Source: Verrucomicrobiia bacterium
Lineage (GTDB): Bacteria; Verrucomicrobiota; Verrucomicrobiia; Verrucomicrobiales; DEV007
Direction: 5' to 3'
Assembly (NCBI GenBank): GCA_030427505.1
Contig: JAUICH010000004.1
Location: forward strand, 124,001-188,000
Length of the DNA stretch: 64,000 nucleotides
How positions within the stretch are numbered: position 1 is the first letter of the stretch; every line of letters begins with the position of its first letter. Shown here in pieces: positions 1 through 8,248 of this stretch. The translations under genes and the position numbers were made by a program. The notes beneath the pieces were generated by a model. The model had not been told where the DNA came from. It did no database searches and saw nothing but the letters and a program-made list of their open reading frames with translations.

Positions 1-144
1 CTCATTCAGCGCCCCCATCAGGCCCACCGCCACCAGGGCAAAGAGGCCCATGGCGAGGATGATCTCCAGCAAGGTGAACCCCCGCGAAGCGTGTTTCTCG
101 TCCGGTCCCGGTCTCCGCCGGGCTGCTGATAGATGAGCCTTCAC
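1..144 (-). CDS. Type II secretion minor pseudopilin (GspI/GspJ-like), partial
   Basis: This gene runs off the left edge, so only the first 48 codons are present. It begins with GTG at 144, 17 bp after the gspH stop, and reads a basic leader, then the prepilin peptidase site R-GFTLLE followed by a hydrophobic helix (IILAMGLFALVAVGLMGAL). In T2SS, minor pseudopilins with this N-terminus are cleaved and N-methylated by GspO and form the tip of the pseudopilus. The position after gspE-F-G-H fits GspI or GspJ; the N-terminus alone cannot separate them. No ATG is available nearer in frame. The pseudopilin assignment is firm, the subunit identity is inferred from gene order. Confidence 0.8.
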   Translation of the reverse strand, partial: MKAHLSAARRRPGPDEKHASRGFTLLEIILAMGLFALVAVGLMGALNE

Positions 145-160
145 AAGGCCAGGGTCCGTC

Positions 161-685
161 TCAGGGAAAATAGAAATGCTCCTCCGCCACCCGTGAGGTC
201 AGCGGGTTGTAGGTCTGCTCCACAAAAGCCTTCCCTCTGGAGAACCGGACGATCATGGGATCGCTCAGGCCGGCGGCGGGAAATACCCAGGCGAAATGTT
301 CCGGGGTGGCCCACTCCTTCTGACCCACGGTCCGGACTTGCAGGGCGATGTCCTTTGGCAAGATCTGGCCTTCCATGTCCTGCCTGACCGTTGCCTCCAG
401 CGGGCCGCTGCCCGCCGGTCCCTGGTCGCTCATCCAGAAGCCTTTCTGGTCCAGGATGATCCGGTAGTCCTCTCCGTAGGCCGAGGCCATGCGGTTCGCC
501 CGCTGGGCCAGCACGCTCAACTCCGACGCCGCGTCCCGGAGGCCCTCGTCATCGGACTCCTCCACGAACCGTACCACGAAAAACGTCGTCAGCATGGCGG
601 CAATGGCCAGCGTGATGATGACCTCCAGCAGGGTGAACCCGGCCTCCGCTCCTTCCAGCGGCGGCTTTGAGCTCGCGCTCCGCAT
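161..685 (-). CDS. gspH: Type II secretion pseudopilin GspH
   Basis: A short basic leader precedes the prepilin signature A-GFTLLEV and a hydrophobic helix (IITLAIAAMLTTFFVVRF). After it comes a soluble part with the GspH-like pattern of a helical stretch (SELSVLAQRANRMASAYGEDYRI) and beta-rich tail ending HFYFP. Minor pseudopilins of this class are incorporated into the T2SS pseudopilus in the inner membrane. I chose the ATG at 685, 13 bp past the gspG stop; an in-frame ATG at 739 would add 18 residues and overlap gspG by about 40 bp, and would give an unusually long leader. It sits in the gspE-F-G-H-I operon. Confidence 0.85.
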   Translation of the reverse strand: MRSASSKPPLEGAEAGFTLLEVIITLAIAAMLTTFFVVRFVEESDDEGLRDAASELSVLAQRANRMASAYGEDYRIILDQKGFWMSDQGPAGSGPLEATVRQDMEGQILPKDIALQVRTVGQKEWATPEHFAWVFPAAGLSDPMIVRFSRGKAFVEQTYNPLTSRVAEEHFYFP

Positions 686-698
686 TCTCTGGAACGGA

Positions 699-1142
699 CT
701 ACCAGTTCCCAATGTCATCGGAGGTGCCTTCCTTGCCATCCAACCCCAGGGAAAAGATGTCGTAGGACTCCGGGTTGAACTTTCCGGGGTAACGGTACTG
801 ATACTTCTGCCCCCAGGGATCGATGATGCCCTTTTCCTTCATCAACGGCTTCCAGCCCGCTGGCTCGGGTCCGGTGGTGGGCCGGGTCACCAGAGCGTCC
901 AGTCCCTGCTCGGTGGTGGGATAGATCCGGGCTTTCGTTTTGTAGCGGATCAGGCTGGCGTTCAGAGCCTGGATGTCGGCGTGGGCTTTCCCTTCTTCCG
1001 CGTCGCCCAGCACGTTCACCATGAAGTAGGAACCCACGCCCAGGAGCATGGCGATGATGCCCAGCACCAGGATCATTTCCATCAGTGTAAACGCGCGGGC
1101 TCCCCCGTTTTTCCGTCGTGTGTAGTGCATGGTCTTCATCAT
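699..1142 (-). CDS. gspG: Type II secretion major pseudopilin GspG
   Basis: The 147-residue protein has the prepilin site R-AFTLMEMILVLGIIAMLLGVG, then the GspG core with the classic alternation ALNASLIRYKTKARIYPTTEQGLDALVTRP and the conserved DPWGQKYQYRYPGK. The C-terminus carries the calcium-site type loop DGKEGTSDDIGNW. Length and motif order match the family closely. GspG is the main subunit of the periplasmic pseudopilus that pushes folded exoproteins through the secretin. It lies 10 bp downstream of gspF in the same operon. MM at the start leaves a one-codon ambiguity; the first ATG is reported. Confidence 0.95.
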   Translation of the reverse strand: MMKTMHYTRRKNGGARAFTLMEMILVLGIIAMLLGVGSYFMVNVLGDAEEGKAHADIQALNASLIRYKTKARIYPTTEQGLDALVTRPTTGPEPAGWKPLMKEKGIIDPWGQKYQYRYPGKFNPESYDIFSLGLDGKEGTSDDIGNW

Positions 1143-1152
1143 AGTTAGTATC

Positions 1153-2505
1153 TCAGCGTGTTCGCAATATCGTAATGGTGTCGTAAATCAACGTAATCAT
1201 CATGTAAGCCATGAAGCCCACCACCGTCGCCATGACCAGGATGATGACCGGCTGGACCATGGCGCTGATGCGCTCGATGCGCTTGTTGAGATCGCGGTCG
1301 TAGCGTTCTCCCGCCTTGATTAAAGACTCCTCCAGCTTCCCCGTCTGCTCGCCAATTCTCAGCATGTCGATCAGACCCGGGGGAAACACCCCGCGCCGCT
1401 CCAGGGCCCGGTAGAGTGGAGAGCCGTCCGCCACTTCCTCCGCCACGATGCCGATCTGCTCCTGGAGGAAGGGGTTCGGCGTGCTTCCCACGCACAGTTC
1501 CAGGGACTTCATGAGGGTCAGTCCATTGCTCACCATGTTCCCCAGCGTTTCCAGAAACTGGACGTGGAACCGCGAGGACAGCAGCGAGCCATACAGGGGC
1601 AGCCGCAACTGGACCCGGCCCCACCAGAGCTGGTTCCCCGGCGCCCGGATAAACATGACCACGCAGGTCAGCACGATGACGATTCCCGAAAGCAGGGCCC
1701 ACCAGTACTGCCCGACAAACCCGCTGGCCGCGATGGCGAAGCGCGCAACCAACGGCATCTGTGCGCCGGTGGACTCAATGAGCATGCTCAGGCGCGGGAT
1801 GAGGTATAACACGAACATCATCGTCACCGCAAAGCCTGACACGAACAGAAAGGCCGGGTATATCAGCGCCGTGACGACGCGCCCCTTCAGTTCCTGCAAG
1901 GTGGTCAGGTACGTTACCTGCCGGCGCAGGATGGAAGGCAGGGCGCCGCTTGCCTCCCCGGCGGCCACGAGGTTGCAGTAGAGATCGCCGAAAGACGGAG
2001 ACGCCAGTTGCAAAGCCCGGGAGAAATTCTTCCCGTCCCGCACTTGATCCCGGACCAGGGTGGCGGCCTGGCGAACGGCGGACACTTCGCCCCGGCCCTC
2101 CATCATTTTCAAGGCTGGCTCCAGAGGCACGCCCGCGCCCAACAGATCGCTCAGTTCCTCGGTAAACCGGATGACCTGGTTCGGACGGAGCCGGACGGGG
2201 CCGGAGGGTACCTTACCCCCCTCCTCCTCCTTCGAGGCGGGTTTGGACCAGGGCAGTTTCCGGGCCTTTGCGACGGGCGGCTCAGACGCGGCGGTCTCTT
2301 TCCCTTTCCGAAGGCCTTTGCCTTTTCCATTCGCGGAACTCCCCGCCGCCTTCGCCACCGCCAGGGCGGAGGCCACGTCCAACTGAAACACCTGCAGGCC
2401 CTTCATTGAAAGGCGCCGGGCCGCGTCGGTCCGGTCGCGGGCCTCCAACCGGCCTTCGGCGTTGCTTCCGTCCCGGCGGACGGCCTTGTAGGCAAATTCT
2501 GGCAT
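1153..2505 (-). CDS. gspF: Type II secretion inner-membrane platform protein GspF
   Basis: The protein starts MPEFAYKAVRRDGS, the usual GspF/PilC opening, and contains two T2SSF domains. The first has RFTEELSDLLGAGVPLEPALKMM and the second FLETLGNMVSNGLTLMKSLELCV with VADGSPLYRALERRGVFPP. Hydrophobic helices follow each domain, the last being VQPVIILVMATVVGFMAYMMITLIY. Between the N-terminal strand region and the first domain lies a low-complexity Lys/Ala/Gly-rich linker of roughly 70 residues, longer than usual. It forms the platform contacted by the GspE ATPase. An upstream in-frame ATG at 2565 would add a basic 20-residue extension overlapping gspE by 23 bp; the shorter start fits the family better. 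Confidence 0.92.
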   Translation of the reverse strand: MPEFAYKAVRRDGSNAEGRLEARDRTDAARRLSMKGLQVFQLDVASALAVAKAAGSSANGKGKGLRKGKETAASEPPVAKARKLPWSKPASKEEEGGKVPSGPVRLRPNQVIRFTEELSDLLGAGVPLEPALKMMEGRGEVSAVRQAATLVRDQVRDGKNFSRALQLASPSFGDLYCNLVAAGEASGALPSILRRQVTYLTTLQELKGRVVTALIYPAFLFVSGFAVTMMFVLYLIPRLSMLIESTGAQMPLVARFAIAASGFVGQYWWALLSGIVIVLTCVVMFIRAPGNQLWWGRVQLRLPLYGSLLSSRFHVQFLETLGNMVSNGLTLMKSLELCVGSTPNPFLQEQIGIVAEEVADGSPLYRALERRGVFPPGLIDMLRIGEQTGKLEESLIKAGERYDRDLNKRIERISAMVQPVIILVMATVVGFMAYMMITLIYDTITILRTR

Positions 2506-2542
2506 GAATGCTGGCGGGCTTGTCGAAACAGTGCGGCGTTTC

Positions 2543-4336
2543 TTAGGTTTCGGCGGCTTCGGCATCTTCCGTCACGGCCAGCACTTCTTCCACCGTGGTT
2601 TCGCCTTCCGCCACTTTATCCCACCCGTATTCGCGCATGGTGCGGAAGCCGTCCCGCGCCGCCTGGTGGACGATCTCCTGGTGGGTGGCCCGCGCCGCGA
2701 TCAGGGACTGAAGCTGGCGGGTCAGGATGCACACCTCATAAATAGCCAGGCGGCCCCGGTAACCGGTGTGACGGCAGTTTTCACAGCCCTCCGGGGAGGC
2801 GGAGTAAAGCCCTTCCCAAGCGGTCTCGGGCACTCCGGCCTTGCGAAGATAGTCGGGCAGGTGCTCGGCGGGCACCCGGCACTGCGGACAGAGGCGCCGG
2901 ACCAGCCGCTGGGCCATGAAGGCCCGGACAGAGGCGGACACCAGGAAGGGCTCCACCCCCATGTCCACCAGACGGGTGATGCCACCAATGGCGTCATTCG
3001 TGTGCAGGGTGCTCAACACCAAGTGACCGGTCAGAGAGGCGCGGATCGCGATCTCCGCCGTCTCCAGGTCGCGAATCTCTCCCACCATGATCACGTTTGG
3101 GTCGCCACGCAGAATGCTCCGCAGCCCGCTCGCGAAGGTCAGGTTGATCTCCGGTTTCACCGCGATCTGGACCACGCCTTCCAGCTTGTTCTCCACCGGG
3201 TCCTCAATGGTCACGATACGCCGGGAGTCGGAGTTCAGCGCGGACAGGAAGCAGTACAGCGTGGTGGATTTCCCGCAGCCGGTGGGGCCCGTCACCAGGA
3301 CAATGCCGTTTGGCTTTTCCAACAGACCGTCCACCCGGCTCCGGGCATCGGGCAGCATTTCCAGGCGGTTCAGGGTAAAGCGCTCCTGCCCCAGCAGACG
3401 GAGGCTTACGCTTTCGCCCTCCACGCCGGGAATGGTGGCCACGCGCACGTCGATGGATTGGCCGTCCAGCCGCAGGTGAATGCGCCCATCCTGGGGCAGC
3501 CGCTTTTCCGCGATGTCCAGCCGGGCCATCACCTTCAGGCGCGCGATCACCGCCGCCTGCAGGCTTTTGATGTTTTCCGGCACCGGCGCGCTGCGCAGCA
3601 CGCCGTCGATCCGGTAGCGGATTCTCAGGTCGTGCTCCAGGGGCTCGATATGAATGTCCGTGGTCCGTTGGGCCAGTGCTTCCTTGATGATCTGGTTGAC
3701 GAACTTCACCACCGAGGCCTCGGCGTCGTCTTCGTCCAGAACGTTGACCTCCTCCCGCAGATCGATGGAGTCTCCGTCCATGTCGCGGCTGGCCAGCAGT
3801 TCTTCAAAGGTATCCGCCCCTACCCCATAGAAATCCTGCACAGCCTCGATCAGCCGCCGGCGGGAGGTCATAACCCACCGGATGGGGCCGTCCACGATCT
3901 TCTGCACCGCCTGGCGCTGATGGTACTGAAAGGGATCGTAACAGGCGATCTCCACCCGCCCGGCCTGCTTCTCCTCCCCGGCTCCGGGGATTGCGGCGGC
4001 ACCCTCCGCCTTCGTTTCTTCATCTTCGATCATCCGCACGGGGATGATGCGGTGCCGGATGGCGGCCTGCGCGGAACAGAGGCGCTTTAGCTCCGCTCCC
4101 GCCCCGGTGTCGGGCAGCGGGTCGTCGACCCAGTCCAGTCCCAGATCGCGGCTCAGCTCTTTCAAAAACTCGTCCTCCGGCACGTCCCCGGCGTCCAGCA
4201 GGGCATCGATGAGCGAACGGTTGTCCAGCGCCGATTCCCGGGCCAGCGAGAGGAGCCGCCCGTCATCCATCTGACACCCGGCCCGGCTCGCGGCCTGGGC
4301 GAGGAGGGTCTCGGCAATACCTGGAGAGCTGTTCAT
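2543..4336 (-). CDS. gspE: Type II secretion ATPase GspE
   Basis: A 597-residue GspE/PulE family ATPase that powers pseudopilus assembly from the cytoplasmic face. After an N-terminal T2SSE-N region (about 1-195) come the Asp box around TTDIHIEPLEHDLRIRYRIDG (225-245), Walker A GPTGCGKST (350-358), the Walker B region IMVGEIRDLETAEIA (about 416-430) and the His box LSTLHTND (441-448). A zinc site is formed by CPQC (483-486) and CENC (518-521). All catalytic motifs are intact. It is the second gene of the operon, 41 bp after the upstream secreted protein, and its end lies near gspF. Confidence 0.96.
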   Translation of the reverse strand: MNSSPGIAETLLAQAASRAGCQMDDGRLLSLARESALDNRSLIDALLDAGDVPEDEFLKELSRDLGLDWVDDPLPDTGAGAELKRLCSAQAAIRHRIIPVRMIEDEETKAEGAAAIPGAGEEKQAGRVEIACYDPFQYHQRQAVQKIVDGPIRWVMTSRRRLIEAVQDFYGVGADTFEELLASRDMDGDSIDLREEVNVLDEDDAEASVVKFVNQIIKEALAQRTTDIHIEPLEHDLRIRYRIDGVLRSAPVPENIKSLQAAVIARLKVMARLDIAEKRLPQDGRIHLRLDGQSIDVRVATIPGVEGESVSLRLLGQERFTLNRLEMLPDARSRVDGLLEKPNGIVLVTGPTGCGKSTTLYCFLSALNSDSRRIVTIEDPVENKLEGVVQIAVKPEINLTFASGLRSILRGDPNVIMVGEIRDLETAEIAIRASLTGHLVLSTLHTNDAIGGITRLVDMGVEPFLVSASVRAFMAQRLVRRLCPQCRVPAEHLPDYLRKAGVPETAWEGLYSASPEGCENCRHTGYRGRLAIYEVCILTRQLQSLIAARATHQEIVHQAARDGFRTMREYGWDKVAEGETTVEEVLAVTEDAEAAET

Positions 4337-4377
4337 GCGGAAAGGAAAAAAGAGCGGAAGCCGGCGCCTGTCTTACC

Positions 4378-5145
4378 TTACTCAGCGCTTTCCGGGGTCA
4401 GGTTCGTGGCCACGCCACCACCGCTATCAGGGCCGATGGGCAGCGGTTCGTCAATCATGACATCGTCCGCCGTCCCAAAAGCCTTGTCCGGCCCCGCCGA
4501 AAAGATCTCCAGCGGCAGTTGGGACGACACGGCATGGAAGCGGAACGGCGTTTCCCAGCGGTCCACCAGCTCTCCGGAGGCGCTGATGGCGGGGTTCGAG
4601 GGTTCGACAAATACCAAGTGGTGCGGATTGTTGCCCGTCAGGGCCATGACCATTTCCCGATTTTCACCCACCACGGGGTTCGCGCCAAAGATGCGCCGGT
4701 ACTGATCCACCAGACTGCCCAGGATATTCAGATCGTTCATCGGGTCGGTATCCGGATTGTTCAACAACCGCGACTGCGCCACGGTGTCTGTCTTCAATAC
4801 CGTGCCGCCGGTCCGCTTTTCAAAGGGTCCTTTGTCAAAGTTCAGTTCGATGGGGGCCATGCTGTGCGCGAACACGGACTGGGAGACTGCCGTTCCGTCC
4901 GCGTTTCCGGTGGGCGGCAGGTTGCGATAGCCTTGGCTGGTGGTGGGGTCCGGCACCCCAAGATCCACTGGCCGCTCGTAGGGCACAGGGGCGGACGAAT
5001 GCCCCGCCCCGCCCGCAGCCTCCGGCGCGGACGAATCCTTACCCGCGCCGTTCCAGGGCGCGTCATCCATGCCCAGCATCAGGACCAGTCCGGCGGCGAT
5101 CACGGCAATGAGGATTCCCAGGGGAACCAGGAGGCTCTTGTTCAT
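4378..5145 (-). CDS. Secreted or membrane-anchored protein, first gene of the gsp operon
   Basis: About 255 residues starting at MNKSLLVPLGILIAVIAAGLVLMLG, a signal anchor. An in-frame upstream ATG at 5223 would give an implausible 26-residue polar leader. The rest is Pro/Ser/Gly-rich at first, then a compact part with LNILGSLVDQYRRIFGANPVVGENREMVMALTG and a C-terminus reading FSAGPDKAFGTADDVMIDE. That last stretch resembles the Asp/Gly-rich calcium loop that ends GspG, although there is no prepilin signature. It directly precedes gspE on the same strand, so a role in the secretion system, such as a pilotin-like or pseudopilus accessory protein, is reasonable but unproven. I do not recognise a named family. 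Confidence 0.7.
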   Translation of the reverse strand: MNKSLLVPLGILIAVIAAGLVLMLGMDDAPWNGAGKDSSAPEAAGGAGHSSAPVPYERPVDLGVPDPTTSQGYRNLPPTGNADGTAVSQSVFAHSMAPIELNFDKGPFEKRTGGTVLKTDTVAQSRLLNNPDTDPMNDLNILGSLVDQYRRIFGANPVVGENREMVMALTGNNPHHLVFVEPSNPAISASGELVDRWETPFRFHAVSSQLPLEIFSAGPDKAFGTADDVMIDEPLPIGPDSGGGVATNLTPESAE

Positions 5146-5314
5146 TTTGGGGAGGTGGTGGGTTTGTTCACAAAAGAGGCGAACCTGGGCAGGCGAGACC
5201 CGTGCTCGACCACGCCAAAGCATAGCGGTCCGTAGTCGAATGAGTCAAGAGCCGGGGGCGTGGCGGACGGAGAGAATTCGTTATGACGGCAGGCTGAACC
5301 GGTTACGGAAATGG

Positions 5315-7621
5315 TTAACTGCCCGGCTTGGCATGCAACTCCAGCAGACGCCGGGCTTCCTCCAGCAGAAACGCCGGGTCTTTGAAGGGCAGATGGCTGA
5401 CGTCCCGCCACAGGACACGCCCTTCGCCATCCAGGAGAAAGGTGGCGTGCATGCCACCGGCGCCGTAGTCGTCCACCACGCCGTAGGCCCGGAAGGTTTC
5501 CAGGTTTTCGTCGGACAGAACGAGGAAAGGAATGCGTTCCTTCGCTCCAGCCTCTCCGGCAGGCGCGCCGCCCAGCGCCTTTTGCAACACGGACACCGGA
5601 TCGGTCCCAATCTCAATAACCTCGATCCCCTCCGCCGCGAAGTCCTGGGCGTAGGGCCGGAACTGGTTGATCTGCTGAGCGCAATAAATACAGCCGACGC
5701 CCAGGAAGAAATTCAGAATCACTGGCCGTCCCCGGAAGGACTCCAGGGACACGCCCTTCCCGGTATGATCGGGAAGGGTAAAGGCCGGGGCTCTCGGTGG
5801 TAACCAAGCGGCTGGACCCGGGGCCTCCGCGCCGCCCGACAGGCTGGCCCAGTCCACCTCCGGCGCGGGCAGGGTCCAGGGTTTCTTCAGACGCATCCGC
5901 GCCGCCACCGCGTCCAGCCGGTTCAGAATGGGCAAGCCCTCCTCCGCCAGCGACGCCCGGGCGCGAAACTTCCGGTCAAAGGCATACAGCGCTGCCTGCT
6001 CGTTCCCCGCCTGAAAGTTCAGTTCCACATAGGCCGCCGCCGTCAGAAAGCGGCCCGGTTCGGCGGTCTCCGCCGCTTGGATAATGGCCAGCGCTTCTTC
6101 CGTCTTTCCCGCCCGGTAACACAGCCGGGCCAGCGTCTCGGCCGGGAGCCACTTTCTTAAAGCGTCCGCCTCTTCCGACCCCTCGCCCGCCGCGCCGCGG
6201 CGCTCGCCTCCTCCCTGGCCGCCCGTTCCATTCCACAGGGCGAACGCGGAGCGAAGCGCGCCGAGCCGTTCGCCAATGGCGGCCTTCGCGCCCGCATCGC
6301 CGGTGCCCTGTTCCAAAGCCTCCAGTTCGGCCAGGACTTCGCGAACGGCGGCGCCATTCTCCAGGTGCAGTTGGGCCAGGCCCCGCCACAGCCAGACATC
6401 CGCGCGGTCCGCCACGCCGGGCCCGGACTTCAGTTCCGGCCGGTCTTCTATATAAGTCAGCAGCCGGTCCCACTGTTCCGCCCGCATCAGCGTTTCCACC
6501 ATCAGGGACCTGCCCGCGTGAAAGGCCGCGCTCCCCGGCTCTCCCGGCATCCGGGGAAAGGCGGCCAGTTCCTCCGCCAAGGCCAGCGCTTCTTCAATGC
6601 GTCCCCGGCCCGCCTCCAGCCGGGCCAGCGCGGCCTGATTCGCCACCAGATTCTGCGCCTCGCGCGGCAAGAGGCTTTGCTCCGCCAAATACCGCCGGTC
6701 CACCCGCAGCGCGGCTTCCAGGAGCAGAGCGGCTTCCTGGGTCCGGCCCGCCGCAGCGTGGGCTTCCGCCGCGTAGCGCCATCCGTCCGCCAGACCGGGC
6801 GTGATCGCCGGGCTACCCACGGCCACTTCCGCCGCCCGCGCTGGCGCTTCGTCCAGCCAGAGAAAGGTGCGGTAATGCCGGGCGGGATGCCCTGGGGCTT
6901 TCTCCTCGATCTCCCGCGCCAAAAGATCCACCGCCACATGACTCCCGGCGGAGATCCCCAGCCGGTGTTCGTTCAACACCAGTTGGCGCAGCAGAAAGGC
7001 CTTCGCCTCCACGCTCTCCGGCGCCGCCAGCACGATGGTTTCCAGGTCGTGAACCAGCTCGCGGCTCCGCTCTTCCAGACCGCGATCCAGGGGCGGCGCC
7101 TTGGCAAACTCCACACTCCTGTTTACCTCATAAAAGTGAGCCAGCGCCGCCAGCCAGAGCTTTTCCTCCGGCCCGGATTTTTCATGGCTCGCCACCTGGG
7201 CCGCGTGCGCGAAGAGCCGGGCCCGGCCGGGCCGCCCTTCATTGGCTAAAGCCAGTCCCCACAGCACCATGGGATTCTCCGGCTCCAGCTCATGCGCCTG
7301 GCGAAAGGCCCGCTCCGCCTCCCGGTACCACATGCCGTGCAGCAGCGCCACGCCCTGATCGAACAATCGCCGTACCTCCGGCTGATCCGTGGTGAGGGGA
7401 AACACCACCTCCCCCAGCCCTTCCAGCCACTCAGCATGCCGTGCTGGCCCCGACAGAAGCGCCTGCCCCAGCGTGATGGGCGCCTCGGGATCGATCTGCT
7501 CCAAGACCGGCGCCAGGCAGGGCAGGCTGTAGTTCGGCGGCTCACCCGCTCGCGCCATCCCATAGAAGCTCAACAAGACCACACACCCAACAACGGACGT
7601 AACAGCATGCGGGGGTTGCAT
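5315..7621 (-). CDS. Secreted TPR protein with C-terminal thioredoxin/redoxin domain
   Basis: The chosen ATG gives a Sec signal (MQPPHAVTSVVGCVVLLSFYGMARA); an ATG 27 codons upstream lacks a signal peptide. The first roughly 550 residues are Ala/Leu/Glu-rich helical repeats of TPR type, for example GMWYREAERAFRQAHELEPENPMVLWGLALA and AEAHAAAGRTQEAALLLEAAL. The last 170 residues are an AhpC/TSA-redoxin-like domain: APAFTLPDHTGKGVSLESFRGRPVILNFFLGVGCIYCAQQ, with a CIYC redox pair near residue 643, then IEVIEIGTDP and an F-LLDGEGRV strand. The fusion suggests an extracytoplasmic thiol-redox protein docked by TPRs. It stands alone, 170 bp upstream of the gsp operon on the same strand. Confidence 0.82.
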   Translation of the reverse strand: MQPPHAVTSVVGCVVLLSFYGMARAGEPPNYSLPCLAPVLEQIDPEAPITLGQALLSGPARHAEWLEGLGEVVFPLTTDQPEVRRLFDQGVALLHGMWYREAERAFRQAHELEPENPMVLWGLALANEGRPGRARLFAHAAQVASHEKSGPEEKLWLAALAHFYEVNRSVEFAKAPPLDRGLEERSRELVHDLETIVLAAPESVEAKAFLLRQLVLNEHRLGISAGSHVAVDLLAREIEEKAPGHPARHYRTFLWLDEAPARAAEVAVGSPAITPGLADGWRYAAEAHAAAGRTQEAALLLEAALRVDRRYLAEQSLLPREAQNLVANQAALARLEAGRGRIEEALALAEELAAFPRMPGEPGSAAFHAGRSLMVETLMRAEQWDRLLTYIEDRPELKSGPGVADRADVWLWRGLAQLHLENGAAVREVLAELEALEQGTGDAGAKAAIGERLGALRSAFALWNGTGGQGGGERRGAAGEGSEEADALRKWLPAETLARLCYRAGKTEEALAIIQAAETAEPGRFLTAAAYVELNFQAGNEQAALYAFDRKFRARASLAEEGLPILNRLDAVAARMRLKKPWTLPAPEVDWASLSGGAEAPGPAAWLPPRAPAFTLPDHTGKGVSLESFRGRPVILNFFLGVGCIYCAQQINQFRPYAQDFAAEGIEVIEIGTDPVSVLQKALGGAPAGEAGAKERIPFLVLSDENLETFRAYGVVDDYGAGGMHATFLLDGEGRVLWRDVSHLPFKDPAFLLEEARRLLELHAKPGS

Positions 7622-8248
7622 TCCGCCACCCTGACAGAAAACCGGGGAAACCGCCACCCTTTTTCGCTCTCTCAAGGGAAATACACTTTTTCCATATTCC
7701 AACTATCAGGTTATTTATTACATAACCTCAAATACACTACCAGAATGCTATTCTGGTTCTTGAAACCGCGCCCTGGATTATCAGGTATGTATAAAAATAC
7801 CTTTTCCTGAATCGGTTCGTTTTATTCAGTAAAGAATCTCACGATCGAGAAATTTTTCACCTCGCTATCGAGGGAAAAGTTCAGGTTTTCCCAAGATCCA
7901 ATATATATTCCTCCCTTTATCCAGCCTCCTTCCTCGCCCTATGACTTTCGTGCTAAGAATTTGTTTCGCATGAAATTAAAGATTTTTCTGATTTTCTTAA
8001 CTCATTGTTTTTTAGGCCGTTACAATACGCTTACCTCTTGCGGCATGCAATCGCTCGAACCTTGTAAGGCCAAAAGGCTTGACTCTTTTCTTCATTCTTG
8101 GTTTTTCGTTGCGGACAAGCTGATCGAATAACCCCCAACGTTCGATCGACGAACAAAAACCCCGCTACCTCCCTCCTAGACTTTCTATCTCGCCAGGGCC
8201 GCGGGATGATCTGACGGTAGGTAAAGTAGCTCAAACCACCGACCGCAA
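7622..8248. other. AT-rich intergenic region
   Basis: No convincing gene lies in these 627 bases between two divergently transcribed genes. The stretch from about 7690 to 8020 is markedly AT-rich compared with its GC-rich surroundings and probably carries both promoters. A possible plus-strand promoter is TTAACT at 7997-8002 and TACAAT at 8021-8026 with an 18 bp spacer; it would leave a leader of about 220 nt before the 8249 gene. No hairpin or repeat stood out. Confidence 0.5.

Noticed and set aside
2504-4090. A 528-residue plus-strand open frame opposite gspE
   Set aside because: It mirrors gspE, whose motifs are intact; long antisense frames are common in GC-rich genes. Its sequence is His/Gly/Val-rich without domain features.
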